This document shows, piece after piece, positions 45,302 through 53,229 of a stretch of DNA of 64,000 nucleotides; position 1 is the first letter of the stretch, and the number at the start of each line of letters is the position of its first letter. The stretch lies in NCBI RefSeq assembly GCF_000518485.1, contig NZ_JADR01000006.1, positions 62,001-126,000 on the forward strand. The letters are read 5' to 3'. The position numbers were made by a program, and so were the translations under genes. This DNA comes from Olleya marilimosa CAM030 (GTDB taxonomy: Bacteria > Bacteroidota > Bacteroidia > Flavobacteriales > Flavobacteriaceae). Under the pieces are notes generated by a model. That model did not search any database, was not told the DNA's origin, and saw nothing but the letters and a program-made list of their open reading frames with translations.

Positions 45302-46066
45302 ATGAATAATAATCGTAATAACGAGGATAAAGTCGCTCAAATTAATAAAGTAATAGATCATTACTTTGCGACTAATACAGATAAAGATTGGATACCAGCA
45401 AAAGATATCATGTCTGATTTAATTAATGCAGGTGTTTTTGTGAAAGATCAAAAAAAAGGATTACCACTTAGAAAAATCCTGAGAGCATTAGATAATGAAG
45501 ATAACCTAAAAGCTATACCAAGAGTGCATCCAGAACGTGCAGAAGCAGCAACATATTGGTACTTTTTAAGAGAAGGTGCTACATTTCCTGAAAATGAAAA
45601 TATTAGTACAGTTTCTAAAAAAGACGTTGCTAAAGCTAAACGCGAAAGTACAGACGAGTTTTACATCATAAACTTATGTGATGAGGTTTTAAAGGAAGAA
45701 GCATCACGTAAGCATACCTTTGCTTGGTTGTTTGGAGATATGCATAAAAAAGGTAAAACCAGAACATTGTTACCTGTAGCAGCATTTTATAAAGACGCTA
45801 ATTTAGTAATTGAATTTGCTGAAAGAAAAAATAAAACCGAAGCGCAATTAGCAAAATTAGAACAGTTAACCACAAGTGGTATTACTAGAGGACAACAAAT
45901 AGAAAAGTACAATCATAGAAGAAAAGAAATGATAGCTAAAAAAGATATCAATTTTGTGACTATTGATTACGCTTTATTTGAAACAGATAATAAAGGGAAA
46001 TTAAAACGCAATACTACAGAAGATATAGCATTGCTTAAAAAAATACTTAAAAACTATATTAAGTAA
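45302..46066 (+). CDS. hypothetical protein with possible endonuclease-like fold
   Basis: A 254-residue cytoplasmic protein. The N-terminal 95 residues look like a winged-helix domain ([29 protein letters not shown]). Residues about 135-225 contain [22 protein letters not shown], then [16 protein letters not shown] and INFVTIDY. This order recalls restriction-endonuclease-like folds, with Glu171, Glu174 and Lys176 as candidate site residues, but the first acidic position is Ala (LPVAA). It may bind DNA without cutting it. No neighbour points to restriction or repair. Assignment is tentative. Confidence 0.5.
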   Translation: MNNNRNNEDKVAQINKVIDHYFATNTDKDWIPAKDIMSDLINAGVFVKDQKKGLPLRKILRALDNEDNLKAIPRVHPERAEAATYWYFLREGATFPENENISTVSKKDVAKAKRESTDEFYIINLCDEVLKEEASRKHTFAWLFGDMHKKGKTRTLLPVAAFYKDANLVIEFAERKNKTEAQLAKLEQLTTSGITRGQQIEKYNHRRKEMIAKKDINFVTIDYALFETDNKGKLKRNTTEDIALLKKILKNYIK

Positions 46067-46091
46067 AAACAGTTTTAAATAATACGCTTTA

Positions 46092-46129
46092 AAAAGGTCT
46101 AATCTAATTACGTATAGGTTAGACCTTTT
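46092..46129 (+). terminator. intrinsic terminator after the nuclease-like gene
   Basis: AAAAGGTCTAATC (46092-46104) pairs with GGTTAGACCTTTT (46117-46129) with one G-T pair; T-rich sequence follows. Confidence 0.75.
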
Positions 46130-46247
46130 GCTTTTTATTATTTTTAGTCTCAGGATAAGTTAAGTTTAAAAGTTAAAGTAGTATGTCAAATAAACAGTTT
46201 ATTATATTTTTAGAGGCTTGTTGTAAAAAATAATAATTCGTTACTAA

Positions 46248-46565
46248 ATGCCAAATAGTATAATTGAGATTAAACGACTAAAGCAATACGCTAATAAAGC
46301 TAGAGCAATCCAAATTTATATAAATAATAAAAAAATAGATACCATTAAAGATGGAGAAACCAAATCTTTTCAGGTGGATCCTATTCAAAATCAAGTGTAC
46401 GCAAAAATTGATTGGTGCAAAACAAAACCACTCAAAATTAACACCAAAGAAAACACAATAACAAAGCTAGAATTAGGATCAAACCTATCTGGCTTTAAAT
46501 TAAAGTTTGCTTTATATTACGTGATTTTTAAAACGTCAGAATATCTGTATTTAAAAAAAATATAA
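46248..46565 (+). CDS. hypothetical small protein, PEGA-like sheet
   Basis: A 105-residue protein without a clear signal peptide. The pattern AIQIYINNKKIDTIKDGETKSFQVDP followed by QNQVYAKIDWCKTKPLKIN recalls small beta-sandwich modules in which a short peptide backbone binds a partner. The C-terminal 25 residues are aromatic and basic. No role is known. It lies 48 bases before the module B histidine kinase and may belong to that operon. Confidence 0.5.
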   Translation: MPNSIIEIKRLKQYANKARAIQIYINNKKIDTIKDGETKSFQVDPIQNQVYAKIDWCKTKPLKINTKENTITKLELGSNLSGFKLKFALYYVIFKTSEYLYLKKI

Positions 46566-46613
46566 GTTGATATTTACAACATAAATTAAACAATTGGTCT
46601 AAAAATAATGTAA

Positions 46614-47702
46614 ATGAATACTACTGAAAAAGCATTAAAAGAACGTATTAAGGAGTTGACCTGTTTGTATGAGGTATCTTCAATAATAGGTAATGCTAAC
46701 GAAGAGTTAATCGAGGATACTTTACAAGCCATAGTGTTTAGTATAAAAAAAGGATTTCAATATCCCAAAAAAACAGACATTCAGATTAATGCTTCTACGT
46801 TAAGCATAGCAACGTGTAATGACGTTAAAAGCAGCATAAGTATTCAGTCTAAAATAAAATTGTTTAATGAAGACAAAGGGACGTTAACCGCTTTTTTAAA
46901 TGAAGCACAATGCACTCAAAACGATTTTTTAAACGAAGAACAATTACTACTAGATAATATAGCACTTAAAATAGGTAGTTTTCTAGAACGTATCGAAATT
47001 CAGAAAAACGAAACCTCTCTTAAACGACAAATGGAACATGCAGATCGTTTAAGTATTTTAGGCGAAATCACAGCTGGTATAGCACATGAGCTAAATACAC
47101 CATTAGCTAATATTTTAGGCTTTGCGGAGTTGCTTAAAGAGGATTTAAAAACAGATATAAAAGCCTCTCAGGATGTAGATAAAATTATTAAAAACGCTAT
47201 ATTTTCCAGAGAAGTTGTTAAAAAGTTAATGTTTTTTGCTTGCGAAATGCCTCAAGAAATGAAGGAAGTAAATTTAGTGCCAAACATTAAAAATGCAATA
47301 AATTTACTAGATGCCACTTTTAGAAAAGAAGAGGTCAAGTATATTGTTAAAATAGAAGAAGAGGCCTTGTTATTGCGTGCAGATCCAATACAATTAACTC
47401 AAATTATTTTCAACTTATTAATTAATGCTATTTATTTTTCTCCAAAGCAAGGGTTGGTTACAATTGAAGCTAAAACCACTAAAAAGGCAATTGTTTTAAA
47501 AATTAAAGACGAAGGTGAAGGTGTTAATCAAGCAGATTTGGATAAAATTTTCCAACCTTTTTTTACTACCAAACCTATTGGTGACGGTTCTGGATTAGGA
47601 CTAAGTGTGGTACATGGTATTGTGGCATCGCACAAAGGGACAATTACCGCAAAAAACAATAAAAATAAAGGCGTTACTTTTACTATTACACTTCCAAAAT
47701 AA
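46614..47702 (+). CDS. soluble histidine kinase of module B
   Basis: A 362-residue cytoplasmic kinase. The N-terminal 120 residues (KELTCLYEVSSIIG) look like a degenerate GAF domain. The H-box is IAHELNTPLANILGF with His158, and the ATPase has GSGLGLSVVHG. There is no membrane segment, so it senses an internal signal. It is nine bases before the NtrC-type regulator, its evident partner. Confidence 0.93.
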   Translation: MNTTEKALKERIKELTCLYEVSSIIGNANEELIEDTLQAIVFSIKKGFQYPKKTDIQINASTLSIATCNDVKSSISIQSKIKLFNEDKGTLTAFLNEAQCTQNDFLNEEQLLLDNIALKIGSFLERIEIQKNETSLKRQMEHADRLSILGEITAGIAHELNTPLANILGFAELLKEDLKTDIKASQDVDKIIKNAIFSREVVKKLMFFACEMPQEMKEVNLVPNIKNAINLLDATFRKEEVKYIVKIEEEALLLRADPIQLTQIIFNLLINAIYFSPKQGLVTIEAKTTKKAIVLKIKDEGEGVNQADLDKIFQPFFTTKPIGDGSGLGLSVVHGIVASHKGTITAKNNKNKGVTFTITLPK

Positions 47703-47711
47703 CAGATATTC

Positions 47712-49040
47712 ATGCAATTACGTAAAGAAAACATACTTATAGTTGACGACGATGTAAATATCTTAGAGTTATTGCAACGTCATTTGCAATCTTGGAATTA
47801 TCATGTGTTTAAAGCAGTTTCTGTTAAAGAAGCAGTTAGTATTTTAAGGGATTCGACTATAGATTTATTAATTACCGATTTAAAAATGCCAGAATTGGAT
47901 GGTTCAGAGCTTATTAAATTTGTGTCGGAGCACTATCCTAAAATGCCAAAATTGGTAGTAACGGGATATCCATCGGTTCAGGACTCATTAGCTGCTATAA
48001 AATCTGGAGTTGTGGATTATTTGACTAAACCATTTACTAAAGACGAGCTTAAAATGGCGTTGGATAAATGTCTGGTAAACTCAGATAGCGTAACGCAATC
48101 TCCTAAAAACTCAATAATTAATAGTGATAAGCCTTACGGCGAAATTATAGGGCATTCCGATAAAATTAATACTGTAATTCAGGTTATTGAACGTGTTAAA
48201 AACAATAAAGCCACTGTTTTTATTAAAGGTGAAAGTGGTACAGGAAAAGAACTAGTTGCGCGTGCCATTCATTATCAAGGTAAATTTTCTAGAGCACCAT
48301 TTATTGCAGTAAATTGTGGTGGCATACCAGAAAACCTATTAGAAGCAGAGTTGTTTGGGTATTTAAAAGGAGCTTTTACAGGAGCAGAAACTAATCGCGA
48401 AGGGTTTTTTCAAGCAGCAAATGGAGGGACTATTTTTCTAGACGAAATTGGTAATGCTTCATTAACAGTGCAATCTAGATTACTTCGTGTGTTGCAAGAA
48501 AAAGAAGTGGTAAAAGTAGGATCTACAAAAGCAGAAAAAGTAGATATACGTATTATAGCTGCGACCAATAGTGATTTACGCGACATGATTCAAAAGCAAA
48601 CTTTTAGGGAAGATTTGTATTATAGATTAACAGTTGTAGAGATTGATGTAGCACCTTTAAGACAGCGCAAAGACGATATTAAATTATTGGTAGATAAGTT
48701 TTTGTTTAAATATGGTGTAGAGTATAAGGATGGCTATGTAAAAATAACTCCAGAAGCTTTAAAAATATTAGAACGTTACAATTGGCCAGGAAATATTAGA
48801 GAACTTGAAAACGTTATCCAACGTGCAGTGATACTTAGTGATAAAACCGTTGAGGTTAGTCATTTACCAGAGCATTTAAAATATACATTGCAAGACGCTT
48901 CGGACACATTACAACCATTAAAAGTCATTGAAAAGCAATACATAGAAAAAGTACTAAGAGCTACAGGAAACAATAAGACCAAAGCTGCTAAGATTCTTCA
49001 AATTGACAGAAAAACTATTCGTCAAAAATTATCCGATTAG
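47712..49040 (+). CDS. NtrC-type sigma-54 response regulator of module B
   Basis: A 442-residue activator of standard NtrC layout: REC with Asp56 (LLITDLKMPELDG), AAA+ with Walker A GESGTGKE near 173, the intact sigma-54 loop GAFTGA near 220, Walker B TIFLDEIG, and a C-terminal Fis-like HTH (NNKTKAAKILQIDRKTIRQK). Phosphorylation by the neighbouring kinase should allow it to activate sigma-54 promoters. The site at 49052-49091 and promoter at 49177 lie directly downstream, suggesting they are its own targets. Confidence 0.94.
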   Translation: MQLRKENILIVDDDVNILELLQRHLQSWNYHVFKAVSVKEAVSILRDSTIDLLITDLKMPELDGSELIKFVSEHYPKMPKLVVTGYPSVQDSLAAIKSGVVDYLTKPFTKDELKMALDKCLVNSDSVTQSPKNSIINSDKPYGEIIGHSDKINTVIQVIERVKNNKATVFIKGESGTGKELVARAIHYQGKFSRAPFIAVNCGGIPENLLEAELFGYLKGAFTGAETNREGFFQAANGGTIFLDEIGNASLTVQSRLLRVLQEKEVVKVGSTKAEKVDIRIIAATNSDLRDMIQKQTFREDLYYRLTVVEIDVAPLRQRKDDIKLLVDKFLFKYGVEYKDGYVKITPEALKILERYNWPGNIRELENVIQRAVILSDKTVEVSHLPEHLKYTLQDASDTLQPLKVIEKQYIEKVLRATGNNKTKAAKILQIDRKTIRQKLSD

Positions 49041-49051
49041 ACTTTTTTTGT

Positions 49052-49091
49052 AGTGGTACATTTTTACTCAGTTGGGTAATTTTGCACCACT
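49052..49091. promoter_or_regulatory. inverted-repeat site, probable enhancer of module B
   Basis: AGTGGTACA (49052-49060) and TGCACCACT (49083-49091) are inverted with one mismatch and 22 bases between. The half-site TGCACCA resembles that of enterobacterial NtrC, though here the halves point outward. It ends about 85 bases before the -24 element of the promoter at 49177, a usual enhancer distance. Confidence 0.55.
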
Positions 49092-49124
49092 TGTAATTTT
49101 TTAGTTTATTTTATAAAATCATCT

Positions 49125-49149
49125 AACCCCTTTATTTAAAGGGGTTTTT
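49125..49149 (+). terminator. intrinsic terminator after the NtrC-type regulator
   Basis: AACCCCTTTA (49125-49134) pairs with TAAAGGGGTT (49137-49146), and the T run reaches 49149. It separates the regulator operon from the sigma-54 promoter. Confidence 0.82.
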
Positions 49150-49176
49150 GCATTTGTGACAGGTTACATTATTCAT

Positions 49177-49192
49177 TTGGCACATGCATTGC
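49177..49192 (+). promoter_or_regulatory. near-consensus sigma-54 promoter
   Basis: TTGGCAC, then five bases, then TTGC: the -24 GG is at 49179-49180 and the -12 GC at 49191-49192, matching TGGCAC-N5-TTGC. Transcription would start near 49204, before the ATG at 49229. The same bases form TTGGCA-N7-TGCCAA, so a palindromic operator is an alternative reading. Confidence 0.7.
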
Positions 49193-49228
49193 CAATAGGT
49201 TGGTATATAGATTATAAATTTTACACCT

Positions 49229-49393
49229 ATGAGTCATTTTAATATTTGTCCAAATTGTATACATCGCAATTATTGTGTATTAACAACCAATAAAAATACT
49301 GTTTGGTCATGTAGCGAGTTTGATGCATTAAAACCAAACCAACCAAATTTAGAACAAGTAAAACAACCAGAACAAGAGTTAGTTTTAGTTTAA
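49229..49393 (+). CDS. 54-residue Cys4 (zinc-ribbon-like) small protein
   Basis: A small protein with cysteines at 7, 10, 16 and 28 (CPNC, YC, SC), suited to bind one zinc or an Fe-S cluster, and an acidic, Gln- and Pro-rich C-terminus. It is the first gene behind the sigma-54 promoter. I recall similar short proteins in other Flavobacteria, which supports a real gene. A regulatory or metal-sensing role is possible, but nothing further can be said. Confidence 0.6.
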   Translation: MSHFNICPNCIHRNYCVLTTNKNTVWSCSEFDALKPNQPNLEQVKQPEQELVLV

Positions 49394-49412
49394 TCCTTTA
49401 ATAGTAAAAGCT

Positions 49413-49550
49413 ATGTTTTTTAACACAATAGTTTCAGTATTTGGCAGCAAAAATTCTTTAGAAAAAAAATCTAATAAAAGCCAAGCTAGAGATAGATATA
49501 TCTCACAAAAATATTACGAAAGATCTATAATCAATCGCTATTTCAAATAA
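49413..49550 (+). CDS. 45-residue basic small protein
   Basis: MFFNTIVSVFGSK is followed by a Lys/Ser/Arg-rich stretch and ends in INRYFK. A short hydrophobic N-terminus and basic remainder could bind membrane or nucleic acid. It lies 19 bases after the Cys4 gene and 19 before glutamate dehydrogenase. The even spacing supports a gene, but no homologue is recognised. Confidence 0.4.
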   Translation: MFFNTIVSVFGSKNSLEKKSNKSQARDRYISQKYYERSIINRYFK

Positions 49551-49569
49551 AAATAACAAACACATTACA

Positions 49570-50874
49570 ATGACAACAGTAACAGCAGATTTGAAAAAAG
49601 TAACAAAAAAAGTACCAGTCAGAGGTATGATGGATAATGTTATGGAGCAGTTTAATAGTGCTGCAGACCATATTAATTTACATCCAAATATTAGAAAAAT
49701 ATTAAGTATCACTAATAATGAAATTTTAGTCAATTTTCCAGTAAAAATGGATAATGGTGATGTTGAGATTTTTACAGGTTATAGAGTGCAACATAATAAT
49801 GCTTTAGGACCATATAAAGGTGGTTTACGTTATCATCCAACAGTAGATATTGATGCAGCTAGAGCGCTAGCAATGTGGATGACCTGGAAAACATCATTAG
49901 CAGGATTGCCATATGGTGGAGGTAAAGGAGGTATTAAAATAGACCCTTCAAAGTACTCGCAATCAGAGTTAGAGCGTATTACAAGACGTTTTACGTTTGC
50001 TTTAGCAGATAATATTGGACCAGAACATGATATTCCTGCTCCAGATGTCAATACTAATAGTCAGACTATGGCTTGGATTGCAGATACCTACATGAGTACA
50101 CGTCCACCAGCAGAACGTACTGCTAATCAACACGTCGTTACAGGTAAACCTGATGCAAGTGGTGGATTAGAAGGACGTGACAGAGCAACAGGTTATGGTG
50201 TGTATTTGTCCATTAAATTTTGGGCAAATAAAACTAATACAAGTTTAGAAGGTAAAAAGTTTATCGTACAAGGTTTTGGTAATGTTGGTTATTGGGCTGC
50301 TCATTTTTTAGAAAAAGATGGCGCAAAAATGGTAGCAGTACAAGATGCTTCTGGTAGTATTCAAAATCAAAACGGATTAAACGTTGAGGATTTATTTAAA
50401 TACAGTCAAATTAACGATGGTAGTATTGTAAACTTCCCAGATTCTAAAATGGTGGATAATAAAAAGTTTTTCACTTTAGATTGTGACATCTGTATTCCTG
50501 CTGCTTTAGGTAACCAAATAACAAAAGAAAATGCACCAAAAATTAAAGCAAAATTAATTGCAGAAGGTGCAAACGGACCAACAAATGTAGAAGGAGAAAA
50601 GATTTTGTTAGAACGAGGTATTACAATTATACCAGACATTTTATGTAATTCAGGAGGTGTCGTTGGTAGTTATTTTGAATGGTTACAAAACCGAAATGGA
50701 GAGATTTGGCAATTGGACGAGGTGATGGCTAAATTGGATAAAAAAATGAAAGAGTCCTTTAATAAAGTATTTGATTATGCAATAAATGAAACTGTGGATT
50801 TACGTACAGCTGCATTTTGTATAGCCATACAACGTATAGAAAAAGCATACATACAAAGAGGTATTTTTCCTTGA
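49570..50874 (+). CDS. glutamate dehydrogenase (Glu/Leu/Phe/Val family)
   Basis: A 434-residue dehydrogenase with the substrate-binding GPYKGGLRYHP (Lys83), Lys107 and catalytic Lys119 in GGGKGG, and the Rossmann motif QGFGNVG. It interconverts glutamate and 2-oxoglutarate plus ammonium, with NAD or NADP. Which cofactor and whether Glu is the true substrate are not certain. Placement behind a sigma-54 promoter, as for nitrogen genes elsewhere, supports a nitrogen or carbon link. Confidence 0.9.
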   Translation: MTTVTADLKKVTKKVPVRGMMDNVMEQFNSAADHINLHPNIRKILSITNNEILVNFPVKMDNGDVEIFTGYRVQHNNALGPYKGGLRYHPTVDIDAARALAMWMTWKTSLAGLPYGGGKGGIKIDPSKYSQSELERITRRFTFALADNIGPEHDIPAPDVNTNSQTMAWIADTYMSTRPPAERTANQHVVTGKPDASGGLEGRDRATGYGVYLSIKFWANKTNTSLEGKKFIVQGFGNVGYWAAHFLEKDGAKMVAVQDASGSIQNQNGLNVEDLFKYSQINDGSIVNFPDSKMVDNKKFFTLDCDICIPAALGNQITKENAPKIKAKLIAEGANGPTNVEGEKILLERGITIIPDILCNSGGVVGSYFEWLQNRNGEIWQLDEVMAKLDKKMKESFNKVFDYAINETVDLRTAAFCIAIQRIEKAYIQRGIFP

Positions 50875-50890
50875 TTTTAAAACACATAAG

Positions 50891-51310
50891 ATGAAGTACG
50901 GAAGTTTAATTTTAGAAAAAAAAGAGTATGTGTACTTAAAGCGTATACTCAATATTTCGGGATATGGAAATGATACTAATGTCACTAAATCTTTAGTAAA
51001 ATTATCTGAAGAGTTAAAGACTGCTCAAATTGTAAATAATGACGAAGTACCAGAAGATATAGTACGTTTTAATAGTATCGTTACTATAGCGTCAGAAAAC
51101 GGTTGGGAAAAGGAGTTACAAGTCGTAATACCAATGGACAAAAACGTGGCACTTAATAAAGTGTCCGTTTTGGCTCCAATGGGAGCAGCACTTTTAGGCT
51201 ATTCAAAAAATGATACTATAGATTGGGATTTTCCTGGAGGTGCACAAAAAATTAAGATTATTGATGTCCAAAAGGAAGAGAGTTTAAAAGGAATTGACAT
51301 ACATATTTAA
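50891..51310 (+). CDS. Gre/Rnk-like C-terminal domain protein
   Basis: A 139-residue protein whose second half (VSVLAPMGAALLGYSKNDTI then DWDFPGGAQKIKI) is the FKBP-like C-terminal domain of GreA/GreB, as in Rnk. The N-terminal coiled coil of a true Gre factor is missing, so it should not rescue arrested RNA polymerase like GreA. It may bind polymerase or other partners during slow growth. It is 16 bases after glutamate dehydrogenase. Confidence 0.8.
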   Translation: MKYGSLILEKKEYVYLKRILNISGYGNDTNVTKSLVKLSEELKTAQIVNNDEVPEDIVRFNSIVTIASENGWEKELQVVIPMDKNVALNKVSVLAPMGAALLGYSKNDTIDWDFPGGAQKIKIIDVQKEESLKGIDIHI

Positions 51311-51321
51311 AACAGATTATT

Positions 51322-51741
51322 ATGAAAACAGAAAACATTCAAATTTTTGATCATGATACAAATGTAGATGTGACCCATAAAATAAATACAATGGAACTAG
51401 ACAATTGGATCAATCACTTAAAATACATAAAAAAAGAACTATCTAATCTAATCAATATTTGTCAAAACGAATTAAAAGATAAGTTAGATGACAAAAGTGT
51501 GGTGGATAGATTTGAGAAAAAAGAAATTGAAAATGAAACGCTTTTAAATGCCCTAAACACCTATTCTAAATCCAGATTAAATATTATCGAATGTGAGGAT
51601 ACGCAATGCGATATGATTTACATAACAGAGCATGAAAGTTACAGACGAAGCTATTTATATCATTTAGATAAATACAGAAGACTTAAAGACGAGTTTTTTA
51701 ATAAAGTACAAGGTAAGTTCACGCTTTTAAAAGTTAATTAA
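51322..51741 (+). CDS. hypothetical coiled-coil protein 1
   Basis: A 139-residue, highly helical and charged protein with no signal or membrane segment. The motif MELDNWINHLKYIKKELSNL begins a long heptad region. It is similar in length and layout to its downstream neighbour (NHWITVLELAVKEFEHF), so the two are probably duplicates. No function is known; it may form a helical bundle with its neighbour. Confidence 0.55.
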   Translation: MKTENIQIFDHDTNVDVTHKINTMELDNWINHLKYIKKELSNLINICQNELKDKLDDKSVVDRFEKKEIENETLLNALNTYSKSRLNIIECEDTQCDMIYITEHESYRRSYLYHLDKYRRLKDEFFNKVQGKFTLLKVN

Positions 51742-51744
51742 TAA

Positions 51745-52131
51745 TTGAATACAGCTTCAGCTTATAAAATAGAATCGCACAGACGTGTATGCTTAGTTAA
51801 AGATTGTAAGGAGACCAATCATTGGATTACTGTACTAGAATTAGCAGTTAAAGAGTTTGAGCATTTTAATAATATTGAAAAACAGCTAATTAAAAATATA
51901 GACACGTCCAATAATATGTTGGCTTTACGCAGAAAATTCACCTTAAGCATGGCTAATTTTTGCAAATATGAACAAGAAATTATAAATGAAATAGAATACG
52001 GAAAAACAGAATATAATGATAGTCGTGCTAAAATACACGAATTAAAAAGACAGCAATATATCCAAGTTATTAAAGAGCTTCATGACTTTAGAATCAAGTT
52101 TTATACCAATTTAGAAAGGTTTAAAAGGTAG
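51745..52131 (+). CDS. hypothetical coiled-coil protein 2
   Basis: A 128-residue helical protein starting at TTG (51745), three bases after the preceding stop. It has the same W-x(n)-L-x(n)-E pattern as coiled-coil protein 1, but sequence identity is low. It ends 81 bases before the UspA gene. A shared complex is plausible only from position. Confidence 0.5.
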   Translation: MNTASAYKIESHRRVCLVKDCKETNHWITVLELAVKEFEHFNNIEKQLIKNIDTSNNMLALRRKFTLSMANFCKYEQEIINEIEYGKTEYNDSRAKIHELKRQQYIQVIKELHDFRIKFYTNLERFKR

Positions 52132-52212
52132 CTAAAAATTGGGTTTTTCAGATATAAAGTGCTGGGTAAGCATAGTCTTAAAAAGTATAATATTAATTTA
52201 AAATGTAACAAG

Positions 52213-53043
52213 ATGAAAAAAATACTGATTCCAACAGATTTTACTTTAAATAGTTTTCAAACTATAGACTATGTACTCAAGCTTTTTAAACATGAGACCT
52301 GTGAGTTTTATTTTTTAAATACGTATTCATATGATGCTAATGGATTAGATGCGATACAATTGCTACAAGCAGATGAAGATTGGTTTGATAAGCCTAAACA
52401 AAATGCACAAAAGCAATTAGGTAAATTGGTAGAACGCTATACGTTAAATTGTAAGGCATTAAATCATCAATTTTTTGCAGTATCAGATTGTTCAGAATTA
52501 TTACTAAGTATTCAAAAAAATATAAAAGATTTAAACATTGACCTTATTATTCTTACTAGCAAAAAGGAGAAAAATCTAGGTAAAAAAACACAAAGTATTG
52601 TTGAAAAAATTAGGTGTTGTCCTGTCTTAATTGTACCACCACATGCAGCAACAAGTAATAAAATTAATATCACAATTGCTTCAGATTTTAAGCAGCAGGT
52701 AAATACCCATCAAATAGATAAATTTTTAAATATTTTAGAAAATACCAATTTAGAAATAACTGTTTTAATACTAGAAAAACAAAACGCATTAAGTGATACT
52801 GCTTCTAACAATCTAGAAGCTATGCTTGACTATCTAAAACAGATATCAGGACACACAGCAGCGTTGCATTACACAGGTGCTTCATATAATTTAAAAGCCT
52901 ATGCGCAATCTCATTTAGATGGCATCATGTGTGTAATTGACAAAAAACCACGCTTGTTAAGAAAAATTGGTGTGTTTAAATCTGACATCTTTTCAACCTT
53001 AAAACAACTTCATACTAATACTGTTTTAACGATTCATCAATAA
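52213..53043 (+). CDS. UspA-family universal stress protein
   Basis: A 276-residue protein starting at the ATG at 52213; a GTG frame 18 codons longer lacks a family match. The first half is a UspA fold: KKILIPTDFTLNSF, DLIILTSKKEKNLGKKTQSIV and CCPVLIVPP. The second half is a degenerate repeat. Two-domain Usp proteins respond to starvation or low oxygen in other bacteria. It is the penultimate gene of the module B operon. Confidence 0.85.
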   Translation: MKKILIPTDFTLNSFQTIDYVLKLFKHETCEFYFLNTYSYDANGLDAIQLLQADEDWFDKPKQNAQKQLGKLVERYTLNCKALNHQFFAVSDCSELLLSIQKNIKDLNIDLIILTSKKEKNLGKKTQSIVEKIRCCPVLIVPPHAATSNKINITIASDFKQQVNTHQIDKFLNILENTNLEITVLILEKQNALSDTASNNLEAMLDYLKQISGHTAALHYTGASYNLKAYAQSHLDGIMCVIDKKPRLLRKIGVFKSDIFSTLKQLHTNTVLTIHQ

Positions 53044-53053
53044 AAATTTTGTT

Positions 53054-53146
53054 ATGAGTAACCGGAAATTTAATGGTCTTATTATTCTTATTACAATTAT
53101 AATTATTGCGTTATTATCATGGATGGTACCACCTCCAATAGTTTAA
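53054..53146 (+). CDS. 30-residue single-pass membrane protein
   Basis: MSNRKFNG followed by an uninterrupted Ile/Leu-rich helix and a PPP-containing end, giving one transmembrane segment with a basic cytoplasmic N-terminus. It starts ten bases after the UspA gene. Short membrane proteins of this kind often modulate larger complexes, but no partner is known. The gene is too short to be certain. Confidence 0.5.
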   Translation: MSNRKFNGLIILITIIIIALLSWMVPPPIV

Positions 53147-53229
53147 AATGTAACATGTTATAAATTATAAGCATTAGTATAGTTTAATTATATAGTATAA
53201 TTTAACCATACAAAGTTGTATATTGCTTA

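Noticed and set aside
49177-49195. TTGGCA-N7-TGCCAA as an operator palindrome
   Set aside because: The exact TGGCAC-N5-TTGC spacing and the upstream activator favour a sigma-54 promoter, though the operator reading cannot be fully ruled out.
53175-53205. Imperfect direct repeats (TAGTATA-A/G-TTTAA) before the propeller regulator
   Set aside because: The stretch is extremely AT-rich, so the 12 of 13 match over an 18-base period could occur by chance.
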